A stretch of DNA of 64,000 nt, from NCBI GenBank assembly GCA_031213475.1, contig JARUPZ010000035.1:3400953-3464952 (forward strand). Direction: 5' to 3'. Below the pieces are notes generated by a model. It was not told the DNA's origin. It made no database searches and saw only the letters and a program-made list of their open reading frames with translations. The stretch is from Nereocystis luetkeana. Its lineage: Eukaryota > Sar > Phaeophyceae > Laminariales > Laminariaceae. Position numbers and translations under genes: made by a program. This document shows, piece after piece, positions 31,901-43,345 of the stretch (position 1 is the first letter of the stretch; every line of letters begins with the position of its first letter).

Positions 31901-34900
31901 ACATATCCCAATCCCGTTGTGTGCTCTGAGCACCGATAGCAGTTCTCTGTTGTTTTTATGTTGTTGCCCTTCACCTGCAGACATCTACTCGTACAGCTCT
32001 TCACACGAAACTACAGCCCACGAAATCGAGGGATGCTCATGATGGGGTCTGTGAGGGCATCGGGTGCGCCAGGCGGCAGTCATAGGCAGAGAGGAACGAC
32101 GCGCGAGGTCTTTTCGTGTATTCGAAGTTGCGAGCGGGTAGCACAAAAAGCTCTCAGAAACGCTAAAATGTTTCGTACGTGAACGTGTGCTGATTGGTCT
32201 CGTTTAGTTCTGGAGTTTGTGGCATTGGCGTTGCCAGCAGGGTCTGATCGGCGTACCGACGGGCGTTCAGCACGCCAAAAATCTCGGTGGAACTCTAGAC
32301 CATAGAACGGTAATAGCCGGCCTGAGTAGTTAGGATTCCGTGTACTGAAGTATGTACCGTGGGGCCTGTGGCCAGGTTACGGTACAGCGGTGCTTTGGCC
32401 GTCGAGCGCCGCCTAGAAAGTACATCGTATGCTTTCTGTGGCGGTGTTTCCCTGTGCTGTACCGCAAAGTGACGCAAAACACCCGCGGTATACCGTTTTA
32501 TGGTCATCGGACCCTTTATCGAACTCCGGCACGTTCGCCTCCGTGCGAGAACTGCGATTGATATGGCAGGCCGCTAACACCCCGTTCCCCGCCGTGTGGC
32601 GCACCGCTATTTGTATCCCACTACGGAAACCCCGTAAGGGGTTACCTTTATCGGGCTATAAATCCCGAACGTATGCTCCGCTCTGTTCCTAGCTCGGCCG
32701 TGTAACTCTCACCACTCTCAACCCGACTATCGCACCAGCTTGTTGTAATCCCCTACCCCTTCTTGAGCGGCAGGGCGAGCGGGCGGGCGGGTGGGGGGGT
32801 GGGACAGTTGGTCGGTTAAATTTGTTGGGCTGTCTCGTACCACAGTACTCTGCTGTTTCAATAGCTTCGGCACCGAGGCGCGCGGCGACTCGAGGACGAG
32901 CTCTCTACCCTCTCTCTCCCTCCCCCCCTCCTTCTATTCATATCTTCTTCTACCCGACACTCGTGGGTGTCCGATCTCATGATTTACCAAATATTCATAG
33001 CTGACATCAACCGTCGACTTGAAGTCAAAAGTAGCTGGGGATTCATTTCCGGATGGCCCGCAATAAAAACGCCACCAATCCTGGTATAGAAAACAACTCC
33101 CCGGGATGTATGTAATCCAGGGTCAACAGGAGAATGCAACAAGGAAAAAGTCCAATTAACGTGTGTGCTAAAACGCTCTCATACAAGATGGCGCGTAGAA
33201 AAGTCTGGCTACACTATCTAGTTCGTCGGCTTAATATCAATCAATCCTCTTTTCCCTGGATCCTTTTTAGAAACTGGGGAAACGCCTCCACATCTCCACA
33301 TTTCGCTTCCGAAATGCGGATTTTTTGTGGAGGCGTTTTGGCATTCGAAGAAAGGATGCGGGAGTCACTGATCAGTAGCATGAAGCAGGCGAAAAAACAT
33401 GACGCAGGCAGTCAGATTCGATTACGTATACGCGCGGCATGCTGACCCTACCGCAAGTATTACAGGGGGTATACCCCCTATCTGCACCAGTCGCCTTTAT
33501 GGCATACCGAAAAGGTACTTGGTACCTGGCAGGTCGCTAATGTGTTGGTTTCTGACGTGTGATAACTTCCAGACAACTCTGAAAATCGACACGCCCCGTA
33601 GGAGATGCGGTCGAATTATCACACCAAGCTTGCAAAGATGAGTTTTGAGTAATTTTTCGACCTCACAGCTTCGGTTTTTGTTTTTTTCTCGGTGCAAGAG
33701 AGATGACGGCTTCATCGGGTACCCCGCAATACCGCAGGTATGGGACAACGCAGCTGACCCTGCCTTGTTGCTACTTTTTCTTTTTCCCGATGTAACCCTT
33801 TTAGGACTGCAGCCCCGTTTGGGGGACAAAGTTACTTGGGGTTTGAGTGGTTTGTCCCCCAAACGGGACTGCGGTCCTAACAGGGCCACGTATACCTTAA
33901 CTCGGGAAAAGTCTGAACCAGCCTTGAAGCGGGAGAAATCGCTTGGACACCATATTGAGGTTAGAATCGGGACAAGCCGGTTTTGCCTGCCTTATCTGCA
34001 CTTTGCCTTGTCAATGGCGGCCTATTTGCGGGGTATCCACCGTAATTATACCTTTTTGTCCGGAATAGTAAGGACCGTTCACTTACTCAAGTTAATACCC
34101 ACATGCTCCTTACATTTTCGGACAGAGTGGTACTTTCTAATAGTACGAGAATTTGGGAGTTAGTGTTGGATGTCGAACGATAGTCGAGTCCGATAGACAA
34201 AAACACTACATATGATACTCGTACTCGATACGATGTCGGTATTTGATGGTAGGTAAAAGGGTGGGCATTCGTTCAGCATCAGCACAGAACACGCGGGGGT
34301 GCCGCGGGATGGAGGGCTAAACGCTAAACACGTTTGACACGATATACCAGGTGCCGTTTTTTTTTTGCATCTGGAGTATGTCGAACTCTCGCCACGGCAC
34401 CCAAATACTTTGTCGCAGTGTACAGAGAGGACAGTGAAGAGATGGTTCTCCAGTCGGCTAGTGTCTGGGCACGGAAGGTATCATAACGTCAGCGTAGTAT
34501 ATATATATATATATACCTGGTAGGTATTAGTAGGAGCCAGCCAGGCAATCGGTCGAAGTTTTCGCCGACCCGCCCGCACTGTTTATCTCAAGAAGGCGGG
34601 GGGGGTCAGGCTGCAAACTAAATCGGTGCGATCGCTTGTATGTGCGAGCGTGAGTTGTGAAAGCTAGGTAGCCCCGCGGGGGAAGGAGCGGGGGATGTGT
34701 TGGGCTATAGCCCGATTCAGTAGTCTTCGAGGGGTTATGCTGTGAGTATAGCTGACGGCGCACCTCACGGTAGGTTAAGGTCTTGGCGGCTTGCCACACC
34801 ACGCGCAGATTTTTGCACGGAAGCCAACGCGCCTGCATCCCCAAAACATTATCTCCAGAGGCTTAAGAGTTTCTGGCAAACAGCGCTGTACCGCATCCTG

Positions 34901-37900
34901 TGTTGCCTTTGGCACGAAGCGTATATACACGGGCTATTTTCTCCCGCTGGTGTTGCTAGAAGAGGAAAATGTAGACGTATGTATATTTTTTTGCGAGTAG
35001 AAAGTTATTTACGTTTATTTCTCTTTTTTGCGTTAGCGTGGTAGTCGGAAGAATGTATTGAGCTATGCAGGGTTGTTTGCTAGCTGAGCTTGACGGCTAT
35101 GACGGGGGGGAGGGGGGGGGGGGTACTCATTTGTTGCTTGCCTTGGTCATTCGACCATTGACCACGCATCCCTTTCGAGACGGAGCACCGTTCCCGTTCC
35201 TGATGAAGACACCTCCAACAATTCGGCGTCTTTTACGTTGTTTCCAGATATTACATACACTTTTTGCTATTCGTATCCCCTTCCTGTTTGGCCGCCTGTG
35301 GCCACCATCTATCTCCTAGGATAGCGATCGTTTTCTCGCTGCTGTCTAGTGTACCAAACTCCTCCATGTCACATTCGTCTATTTCCCTCATCTCCGGGGG
35401 GGGGGATACTAATACATAGTAATCAGAACCCAAAAATCACGTATTCCCCCATGTTTGCACACCATTTTTGGTTATCGTTACTACAAGTAATGTATGTTTC
35501 CCTGTAGCGGTATATACTGGCCGGCGAAGTAAGCCCACTGACTACTGGCTTTACTGAACAATCATAAAAAACAAAATTCTTTGATGATTTAAAACACACT
35601 TCGAGTCACGAACCAACGCGCCGGTCTTGAAGAAGAACATAGAGAGCTCGGGAACTTACGACACGTAATTAACTGCAGTAACTAACTAACTATTAATGGT
35701 CGGCGATTTAGGGCCAGCCAGCTCACAACCCCTGTGCTATGAAGCTATTAATACGCTACTCAAAAATCAGGGTGAAAATGGAAAAGTGGGTTTCCAGAGA
35801 TGAGCTGCTTACTGTGTAATATGTACCCCAGGCAAATGTTGATGGATGATCCATAGGTAGTCTGTGGTGCGGGAGTGGCGACGCGCGTTGGTACGCTGTT
35901 CGACCAGTGATGGAGTAAAACGGATGGGGTAAAACGGTGTGAAGGGTTTTACGCGGAACCAATCAGGGGTAGCTGTATCTGGATATTTTCCCTGTATTTG
36001 TGTCTGCCCCCGTGACCCTTATATACGCCATAAGTAAGTGGAAACCCTATAAATACGTGAATACGCAGCGAACCAGCACACAGCAGCACCAAAGCACGCG
36101 ATATACACTGCTGGTAGCGGCAGTACCAGACGATTATATCTATACCAGGTATATTGTTTTGTCAACGGTGTTCAACAGGTGGAACGAGAGTTCCAGCGGG
36201 AACGATTTTTTTACCAGGTATTAGTATACCGGGGATACGACTCTTGCATCCCCGGGGGCATGTTTGCGAGGACCCCCTGAGAATTGACGTAATTTCGCAT
36301 AAATTTTACGAAAACGCTGTTTTCCCGGTAACTACGTGGAAGATTTTGGACGACATTGACGTTTCACCCATCCCTGATTTTGACCCGGCATACTTCTCGC
36401 ACGCCCCCCCCCCCCCCCCACCCCGCCCCGATAAATGCCTCGTCAACCTAGCGTGTGACGACGAACTTCCTTCACTACAGGGGGAACTACAGCATCGTTA
36501 TCGTCGGCCTCCTGCTCGTGGGCGTGTGAGTTTTACGCCGGCCACTATTTTTGTACTCGTTTTTTTTTTTCTTACGATCGCTCTGGGCGTTTTCTGCTGC
36601 CCTTGTATATATGTATAGCCCTTTCACAGCTGCAAACACGTTTTGGGGATAATCGACTAGGAATGAGAGTTGGAAAAAAACGTTTTTGTACCTGGTAGTG
36701 TTTTAAAAGGGGGTTAAGACACGCTCAAATTGCTAAAAATGCCCCCAAGTAATGATATTGCCACTGCCTGGCTTCCGCTTGTGCGCCCGGCCTCCGTCGG
36801 GTGGCATTTCCTCTCGGCCCTATCCGTGGTCAAAGTCAAATATCAAAGTCAAATATCAGTTGACTACGAGTAAAAGGCAAGCAACAAATGGGTATGCCCC
36901 CCCACGACCCGCCCCGCCCCCCACGACCCGCCTCCCCCCCCAAGTCCCGCCTCCCCCCCCACGTCCCGCCTCCCCCCCCACGTCCCGCCTCCCCCCCCGC
37001 GTTCCGCCTCCCCCCTCACGATCCGCTTCCCCCCCCCACGACCCGCCCCGCCCCCCACGACCCGCCTCCCCCCCCACGTCCCGCCTCCCCCCCCATGATC
37101 CGCTTCCCCCCCCCACGTCCCGCCTTCCTCCACGCCCCGCCTCCCCCCCCACGACCCGCTTCCCCCCCCTCCGCTCCGCCCTTCCCCGTTGCATATATAT
37201 ACCTGGTATATTATATGTATCCATCTTCGATTTTTTTGTTTTTTGTTTTCCGTGCAGTATATCGAACCCATCCGTGTTGTTGGCGGTGGCGTGCTGCGTG
37301 ATGCTGGTGGTGTACCTCCTCCCCCACGGAAAGGAGGACCGCCCCGTCGTCGTCGCGGGGCGCACGCTGCAGAAGAAGGAGCGACTAGCGGCTGCAGTGA
37401 TTGGTGCGTACCGTCCTTGCCGTTACCAGATCTGGGGGGAAAAGGGGCGGCAGAGGGAGGGGAGGAAGGAGGGGGGGGGGGAGGGGTTGTAGACTCGTCT
37501 TATGCAGGGCCGTAGTCGTTTGGCCATAGGCTCTCACAGGGGGTGGGGTAACGCTCGTCGGGGTATGCGTTCCGCTTGCGTCGATCGATGTTGGACACGA
37601 AGTAAAGCTACTGTGCAGTAGTAGCATTATTTGCCTCGTAACGTTTGTGAAGTTGGGGTGGGGGGGGGGGGGGGGCGTACTCATTTGTTGCTTGCCTTAG
37701 TCATTTGACCATTGACCACGCATCCCTTTCGAGACGGAGCACCGTTCCTACTCCTAATAGAGACACCTCCATCAATTGGGCGCTCATTTCGTTGTTTCCA
37801 TATATTGCATACAAACTTTTTGCTAATCTTATCCCCTTCCTGTTTGGCCGCCTGTGGCCACCATCTATCTCCTAGGATAGCGATCGTTTTCTCGCTGCTA

Positions 37901-40900
37901 TCTAGTGTGTCAAACTCCTCCATGTCACATTTTTCTATTTCCCTCATCTCCTCTTCTAACACATCCCGTTCCTCCTTGTATATTTCACATTCTCCTACTA
38001 TGTGAGTTCTACTCTCTATCGCTTTGCCACACGGGCACATCTGTGCATCTATTTCCTCCTCCTCCCGGCTACTGGTATATCTCTTTCTTCTTTCTGGCAA
38101 GTCCAGGTCGCCTACACGAAACCGCAGCTTCAGCGTTTTCGCGAAGTCCATTGGGCCGTGCGGATACGTTTTCATTCCTATTCCTCCCCTCAATCCCCCG
38201 TATATCTCTAGGTGTTTTTCCGATTCCACCTTGTTTCGTAGCGCTAGCCTTTCCCTTCTTTCTATCCTTTCTTCTACTTCTGCCTTGTACTTCCCAAACT
38301 TCCCGGCGAACATCACCTCTTCTTGGTTTCCCCCTATATCCTTCCATACTTTCTCAACTACGCTATCCCACCTTATTCCAGTTCGCCCTTTTGTTACTTT
38401 CTCCCATACAGCTTTATCAACGATGGCCGGCAACCTCTTTTTTGGCATGTTCCTTACTTTATATTGCCATTTCAACTTTCTCATATCCCTGTTTGTCTTG
38501 AGTGGGTGCATTCCCAGTTCTGCTCTTAATACTGTATTACTAGTCGTACTTGAGCATCTTAGGTTTTTTTTAGCTGCTGTCATCTGTACTGTTTCCAACT
38601 GTTTTACGAGTTTCGCATTCCCTTCCCATACTTCTCCTGCATATTCTAGCTTTGGTACTATCACATTCATCAGAATACATCTCTTAATCCTGGTGTCAAG
38701 GTGCGAGTCTGTTAGGATCGCATCCATCTTGCCTATGTGTGCTTTACCCTTTCCTATTACTTTTGCTATATGTGTATCCCAAGAGCAGTCTTTTGAGATC
38801 TCTACGCCAAGGTACGTATACTGGTCTACGATCGGCAATTCATCTTCTCCCCACTTCCAACTGAAATGTATCGGGTTTGGGGTGGGGGGTGGGGTATCGA
38901 GAGCTGGAGGCGTTTTTTTGGGTTGTGTAACACGGGTGGCGGCGCAGACATCGAGATCACTTTTCGCCTCGGTAAGTGTGCGGCAGTCTTGACAAAGAAC
39001 GGCACACCCACCCTGCAGTGGTGCCCACCCTACTCATAAGCGAGGCTGTATGATTGGCGGCGGTAGGCGCACACCTCGATTTTCTGAGACGTCTGATTTG
39101 ATCATGTACAGATTATGTATATTACGGGGGGCCATAGTTTATAGGACCAAATATTGTTAGTAAAAATGGTTAAATGTATACCAGGTAGGTTTTTATGTAT
39201 ACCATAGGTCCTATTAACTATGGTCCCCCGTAATAGTAGTATAGTAGTAGGGATTGAGAGGCCCCCCTTTTGAGACCCCTCACAGTGTAGTATTAGGGGA
39301 TAAAAGCCCCCCGCGCCCCCACGGCGGTAGAGCCAGGTTGAAGCAAGTAGTAGCGGAGATGGTGGAGGCTCCACTTTTATAGTAATGTGAAGAGATGTAG
39401 GAAACAAATGGATGACGAAGATTATTCATGGGAGTAAATGGTGTAGAAAGATAGAAACGGTGGGGATTGATTCCGAATCAAATTGCGGGTTGTTTGATGG
39501 GGAAATATATATTTACGGTAGAATAGATGGCCAGGGCGGGGGCGAGGGGGACCCCTGGCTGCTTCCTAAGAGCACGCTGTTTGGTGTCGTCGGTTGGTTG
39601 CCCGTCTCGAGGTCATGGCGGAAGGAGCTTGCAAAGTCGCTCGCGAGACTGTGCTGATGATCGAGATCACTCAACTCGTGCATGCATGCATGCATACATG
39701 CACACTGTTTTTTTTTGTGAGAAATATAATGGGGCGCACATACTGCCTCGAGCCTCCAGGGATACATGCTACTACTGCGGTAGATCTACTGGGCCCGATT
39801 TTGTTTTTACACCATTGCCATCGCAGGCGTTTTTCCGACGGGCGGTCACTCGTGAAGGCCCGTTTCTTCAAACAGGCACGCCAAACACGACTCTCAGCGC
39901 AGCAGGCGTTTTCACTACAAACAGGCCACTTGTCAAGCACTCCCCCCCCCCCCCCGCCACACACATACACCTCCCTTCCTCCGCGCCTGTCTCCAGGTGT
40001 GCCTTGTATCCTTAGCTTGAGCGGGGCGTGGTACATCCTGGTGTACTACATGGGCTCGGGAGTGCTACTCTGCGCTTTGCACGGCGTGTTCCGACCCCGG
40101 TCGCTGAGCAGCAAGGCCACGCGCGCCTCGCGGGAAGTGAACAACGCTGCCTCGTCCTTTACCATCGAGGTGCCGTGTTTTCTTCTTGTTTGCTGGAATA
40201 AATTTGATCAACTTTTATATTCGAGAGGAAAGGGAATATTTTTCCAGTGTGGTGTGTTTGTTTTCCGCTGGGTTGTTCCGACTGGTGTATGTAAGCAAGC
40301 AGGGAAGGGAAGGGGGGGGGGTGGCCCATCGAGGCATGGACGAAACATTGCGGCTCGGTGGCGAAGTAATGCACTATTACTGGAGACCATAGTAAATAGG
40401 ACCAAATTTTGTTCGTAAAAATTGGTATGTATATAGGTTTTTGTGTGTAACGTAGGTCCTTTTTGATATGGTCCCACGTAGTAGGTGGATGGAATGGGTA
40501 TGGAGTGAACATGGACGTGAAAGGGATATCAAATGCCTGGTATGAATTATATAAGGAATGGGTATGGAATGGACCTGGAATGAATATGGAATTCATATGG
40601 ATATGGGATGGATGTGGACTATCAGTGGATGGAACTACGGCTGCTCTGCCCTTGATATTTGGGACACGACGTTGACTGCGGTCGGGGGACTATTGACACT
40701 GGCCGGCTGCCAAGGGCAGCTGTAGCTTTGGCTCGGATGCAGGGTACAGAAAGCAGAGGGGGAAACCTAAGCATTCGCAGAAAGGGATAAAAAAAATAAG
40801 CGGACTGCCTCTGGACCCTTTTCCACTGGCATCTTTGGTGTATACGCGGCGTGGGGATCAATATGCCACCCCGCCTCAACCGCAATAGACGGCTGCGGTA

Positions 40901-41470
40901 CGCTTCGTGCAGCGGCATACGATGCGTCTTTCTTCGTTGTTCCGAACCTCTTTATTACGGTATCCCCGTGCTCATTCAAAAAAGGGAAGGAACAGGTTTT
41001 CAAGATTTGTGTTATTTTGCTGTACGAGTAGATCCTGAGATTGATCCGTTGCCTGATTTTTCCCCCTTTTTGCTGTGTGCGTGTCTTTGTGTGGGCAAGG
41101 GGCCTTCGTAATAGTTGTAGCAGCGCTGACGTATTGACGAGGCCCTGGCCGTCTGATCGTTCGGCGGCTTCCAGTTTTTCTCGGGCCTGTTTCTACTCTC
41201 TCTATTACGGGGGACCATAGTTAATAGGACCTGTGGTATGCATAAACCTATATATTTCACCATTTCTACCAACAATATTTGGTCCTATTAACTATGGTCC
41301 CCCGTAATAGCATTGTTTTTGGTGTCCCACTGACCTCCGCCCCCCCTCCCGCCCCCTCCCTCCCCCCCGTTTGATTATTTGTTGGTCGGCGTGCCGCCAT
41401 GCCCAACTGGGCACACCAGGGCGCGCAGAACTTTGTGGAGCGAGTGCTGAACTCTTCTCGGTCGCAATGA
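28954..41470 (+). CDS. PRA1: PRA1 family protein (prenylated Rab acceptor / Yip3)
   Basis: Exons: 28954-29120, 29595-29676, 36452-36525, 37258-37403, 39997-40169 and a candidate last exon 41420-41470 (693 nt, 230 residues). Phases fit throughout. Intron 1 would start GCAAGG, a GC donor; the others are GT-AG. The ATG follows an in-frame stop (28924). Order of features: a helix SELWARLGAFVREL (about 42-55), the hallmark RPWGDFFAHF (61-70), RVTTNFLHYRGNYSIV (84-99), a hydrophobic hairpin (100-130), RPVVVAGRTLQKKERLAA (about 136-153), and a second hydrophobic pair ending CALHGVFRPRS (184-194). This is the PRA1 fold: an integral membrane protein of endosome, Golgi and ER that binds prenylated Rabs and dissociates them from GDI. 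Exons 2-5 are secure; exon 1 (0.6) and the last exon (0.4) are less so. Confidence 0.85.
30143..30213. mobile_element. Hairpin MITE M8, copy 1
   Basis: GGACGGCAATGTAAGGACCG pairs with CATTCCTTATATTTCCGTCC around a TTTGGTGTTCAT loop. In PRA1 intron 2. Confidence 0.75.
30458..30564. mobile_element. MITE family M1, copy 12
   Basis: TTCCGGGGGGGCATAGTTAA to GGCCCCCCGTAATA; left terminal bases are mutated. Confidence 0.88.
30955..31022. mobile_element. Hairpin MITE M8, copy 2
   Basis: GGCGGAAATGTAATGTCCG pairs with GGTCCTTACATTTCCGTCC. Confidence 0.75.
31353..31461. mobile_element. MITE family M1, copy 13, inserted in LINE-B
   Basis: The LINE-B empty site reads CTATCCTAGGAGATAG; here CTATCCTA precedes TTACGGGG and CCCCGTAA is followed by TAGGAAATAG. 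TA is therefore duplicated and the element starts TTACGGGGG. Confidence 0.95.
31515..31623. mobile_element. MITE family M1, copy 14, inserted in LINE-B
   Basis: Inserted at the LINE-B position GATTAGCAAAAAG; right flank TAGCAAAACG, left flank now TG instead of TA. The right end reads GTGCCCCGTAA. Confidence 0.92.
31750..31825 (+). repeat. Poly(C) SINE fragment
   Basis: GGTCATACGACTACGACCATG, GAGATCGAGTACATATCTCC, TATCGAGTACCCCCCCC. Confidence 0.75.
32480..32695 (+). pseudogene. LINE-C reverse transcriptase fragment
   Basis: One reading gives SNSGTFASVRELRLIWQAAN, then FPAVWRTAICIPLRKPRKG and LSGYKSRTYAPLC. This resembles the start of a non-LTR reverse transcriptase domain (helix, 'W..A...PL.K', then 'Y....'). 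A related, more decayed piece lies inverted near 34640-34850. Both are in PRA1 intron 2. Confidence 0.45.
33270..33345. repeat. Short foldback
   Basis: GAAACGCCTCCACATC pairs with TTTTGTGGAGGCGTTTT, with an inner CATTTCGCTTCCGAAATGCG hairpin. Function unknown. Confidence 0.6.
33792..33887. mobile_element. MITE family M2, copy 8
   Basis: Arms AACCCTTTTAGGACTGCAGCC and GGGACTGCGGTCCTAACAGGG. Confidence 0.88.
34056..34131. mobile_element. Hairpin MITE M8, copy 3
   Basis: TGTCCGGAATAGTAAGGACCG pairs with TGCTCCTTACATTTTCGGACA. Confidence 0.75.
34640..34850 (-). pseudogene. LINE-C reverse transcriptase fragment, decayed
   Basis: The minus strand shares GTATGGCAGGCCGC-like and ATCGGGCTATA blocks with 32560-32670, giving NLRVVWQAAKTL in one frame. 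Frames do not stay open. Confidence 0.35.
35125..35400 (-). mobile_element. LINE-B 3' end, 5'-truncated
   Basis: The minus strand codes CDMEEFGTLDSSEKTIAILG and DRWWPQAAKQEGD and ends GCAACAAATGAGTACCCCCC. It is about 90 percent alike to 37676-37960. An M4 MITE abuts its 5' edge. Confidence 0.9.
35410..35487. mobile_element. MITE family M4, copy 1
   Basis: ATACATAGTAATCAGAACCC at one end and GGTTATCGTTACTAC at the other. Related copies are at 42395-42492, 62148-62275 and 62368-62470. Confidence 0.65.
36886..37190. repeat. CCCCCCACGACCCGCCTC tandem repeat
   Basis: About 16 copies of an 18-20 bp C-rich unit in PRA1 intron 3, directly before exon 37258-37403. Long Pro/Arg readings here are repeat artefacts. 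Confidence 0.85.
37485..37565 (-). repeat. Poly(C) SINE fragment, inverted
   Basis: Poly(G), CTCGTCTTATGCAGGGCCGTAG, then CATAGGCTCTCAC; a diverged 3' end of the unit. Confidence 0.55.
37676..38880 (-). mobile_element. LINE-B: non-LTR retrotransposon, C-terminal half of ORF2 and 3' end
   Basis: An intact reading of about 395 codons runs on the minus strand from about 38880 to 37681. It starts inside the reverse transcriptase C-terminal part (QYTYLGVEISKDCSWDTHI), continues through the thumb-like region (KLEYAGEVWEG, TVLRAELGMHPL) and ends with a Cys/His cluster CPCGKAIESRTHIVGEC typical of LINE ORF2 tails. The 3' end is GCAACAAATGAGTAC followed by C. The catalytic YxDD part is missing, so this is a 5'-truncated insertion, but it has no stops, so it is fairly young. 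It lies in PRA1 intron 4, antisense. Confidence 0.92.
39119..39234. mobile_element. MITE family M1, copy 15, with CCAGGTA insertion
   Basis: TATTACGGGGGGCCATAG to GGTCCCCCGTAATAG. The usual GTATAGGTTTTT is here GTATA, CCAGGTA, GGTTTTT: a 7-bp insertion (39181-39187). Confidence 0.92.
40374..40482. mobile_element. MITE family M1, copy 16 (old)
   Basis: CTATTACTGGAGACCATAG to GGTCCCACGTAGTAG; the most diverged full-length copy. Confidence 0.8.
41202..41309. mobile_element. MITE family M1, copy 17
   Basis: CTATTACGGGGGACCATAG to GGTCCCCCGTAATAG. It lies between PRA1 exon 5 and the candidate last exon. Confidence 0.92.
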
Positions 41471-41984
41471 GCTAGGGAGAAACGCCTCAAGGAAACCCGT
41501 CGAGTACCATCGCCGATTTCCCAGAGAATCAATGGTGGATATTGGCGTAAGGTATTGGATATCGAACGTGAATCGAGTTCGAAATTTGTTCGATTATCAT
41601 ACGCACGTACATACCGACAAACGAAAAAAAAATCGTTTTGATACCTGCGATTCCGATAGTCGATATTTTGTATATGTCGACACATTTCGTTCAGTATCAT
41701 ATCGCATCAGCGAAAAAGAAATACGGGGGTGCCACAGGAAGGGGACGGAGAGAAACACTGCCGCGTTTGTTCAACGATGTACCTGGTACCTGGTGTCGGG
41801 AGTTTGATGTTTCGATGCATCCAAGCTTTCGATATTATATCCAACACTATTGATAGCTGGTGTGTATGAAACCGACACTCTCTTGAGGCGATTCCCGGAG
41901 ATGCCGGGGCTCGCGGGATGCGCGAGAGAGGTTAGAGTGGCGCCAGCCTCCGGTGGGGCATGACGAGATCCAAGGCTCCACATC

Positions 41985-42270
41985 TCGGACAGGTCATCTG
42001 CAGATCATCTACAGATCATTCCCAGTCTATGATCTCGATATTTCAAGGCATATATATATATATATATACTCCTGGTCTTCTATGATCTATCTAGTTCATG
42101 TTACGGGATGGGGACCCGTGTATTCTGAATGGTCTAGGCACACGCTTGTTTCCAGGGTTGGATCTGTACTCCGCAGAATCCCGCACAACCTCTCACAACG
42201 GCAGGTGAGGATCTAGATGATCTATCTGTAGACAAATAGGTCATGATCTGTCCGAGCTGTGCAATGTTTT
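41985..42270. mobile_element. Foldback element M6, about 285 bp
   Basis: CTCGGACAGGTCATCTGCAG at the left pairs with a GGTCATGATCTGTCCGAG block at the right, with further GATCTACAGATC-type complementarity inside. GATC-rich sequence recurs at 43640-43860. Confidence 0.5.
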
Positions 42271-42394
42271 GAAAGGCTGCATCGCGTTGCCTTCCTGACC
42301 TAGTGACCCTTGAAAATGGGGGCTTGATTTTTTTAGTATAGCGACCTAAAAACAACGAGTTTTGTTTCCGGATAATCGTCTATTTCGGGGAACA

Positions 42395-42492
42395 TACAGT
42401 AGCAATCAGAACCAAATATGCTGTGTAAACATGAGGGGGATACACATTTTTTGGGGTCCATCGTGAGTTCTGATTACTATGTATTGCTATGG
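42395..42492. mobile_element. MITE family M4, copy 2
   Basis: AGCAATCAGAACCAAATATG to GTTCTGATTACTATGTATTG. Confidence 0.65.
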
Positions 42493-43129
42493 CCCCGCTG
42501 TAGCAGCGGGAGCGTGCGGCAGCAATGGTACGAGTATCGTCATGCTGTGGGCGTGCCGTACATGTCCCCACGCTGCACTTCGAGGGCATCTTCCACTCCA
42601 GAGTGGTATGCCATATCACACGGGTGATGAGGCAACGCACCCCCTGACTGGACAAATTTCCCGAGACGAGTGTCCTCCGAAACTGGGGGGGGGGGTGGGG
42701 GTGGGGGGGGGGGGGGGGGGGCTGGCCAACACAACGACAATGGCGGCGTTTTGGCTGGGAAAAAATGTTCTCGACCATTTTTTCCCATAACAAGACATTT
42801 ATTCCGCTCGGCGTTCGCGCTTGCACCCTCTTCCCGTTGTTGAGAGAAAATGAAGCTCGGGAAAAAATCTTCAGAGGGGGTGTGTTATCTTATCACCCGG
42901 TGTGTTATTGTGATACGGGTGCTCGGGCTGCTTGGCTGGGACGATGCTCTAATGGTCGTTTAGTTTCGATGTTTTTTTTGCCCAGCTGAAGCCCGAAAGG
43001 GGGCTTAATCGTGGTGGGTGTATGATATGATTAGCTCTTTTTGTTCCCAGCGCCGCCGCCGACTGCAGTGCGAAGTTGCGCGAAGTTGCGGAGGCGGTTG
43101 CGAAGCTGGGGAGAGGGGGGGGGGGGAGG

Positions 43130-43345
43130 GGGGGGGTGCAGGGATTGAGGGGTTCATAGTAGCTGCGAGTCGTGTGCCTTTTGCTCGATAGGGCTGGAGC
43201 GGTGATGGACGCTCTTTCGAGTCTGTCCTTGCGTTTGTAGGTCATGATTGGGGCGCCCGGCAGCTCGCAGACGGAGTAGGAAACCGACGGGCAGCAGCGT
43301 TTGGAGCAGGCGCCGAGTGAGCCCCTGGGCTCGTGCGGGTGGGTG
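43130..43345 (-). other. Unassigned protein-like reading, Cys-rich
   Basis: The minus strand reads HEPRGSLGACSKRCCPSVSY, then SVCELPGAPIMTYKRKDRL. The spacing C-x3-CC-x7-C and the mixed composition look coding. No exon chain or family could be established. On the plus strand the neighbouring readings AAADCSAKLREVAEAVAKLG (about 43052-43112) and SSRVEQDAIVREILSLALID (43440-43500) also look coding-like, so the strand itself is unsure. Confidence 0.25.

Noticed and set aside
32135-32173. A reading RVAQKALRNAKMF flanked by AG and GTACGT looked like the missing PRA1 exon
   Set aside because: Its donor phase does not fit the next exon. The acceptor at 36451 gives RVTTNFLHYRGNYS directly in phase with both neighbours and matches the family better.
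36752-37492. A 246-codon Pro/Arg-rich reading
   Set aside because: The first part is the C-rich tandem repeat; only 37258-37403 is a real exon (PRA1 exon 4).
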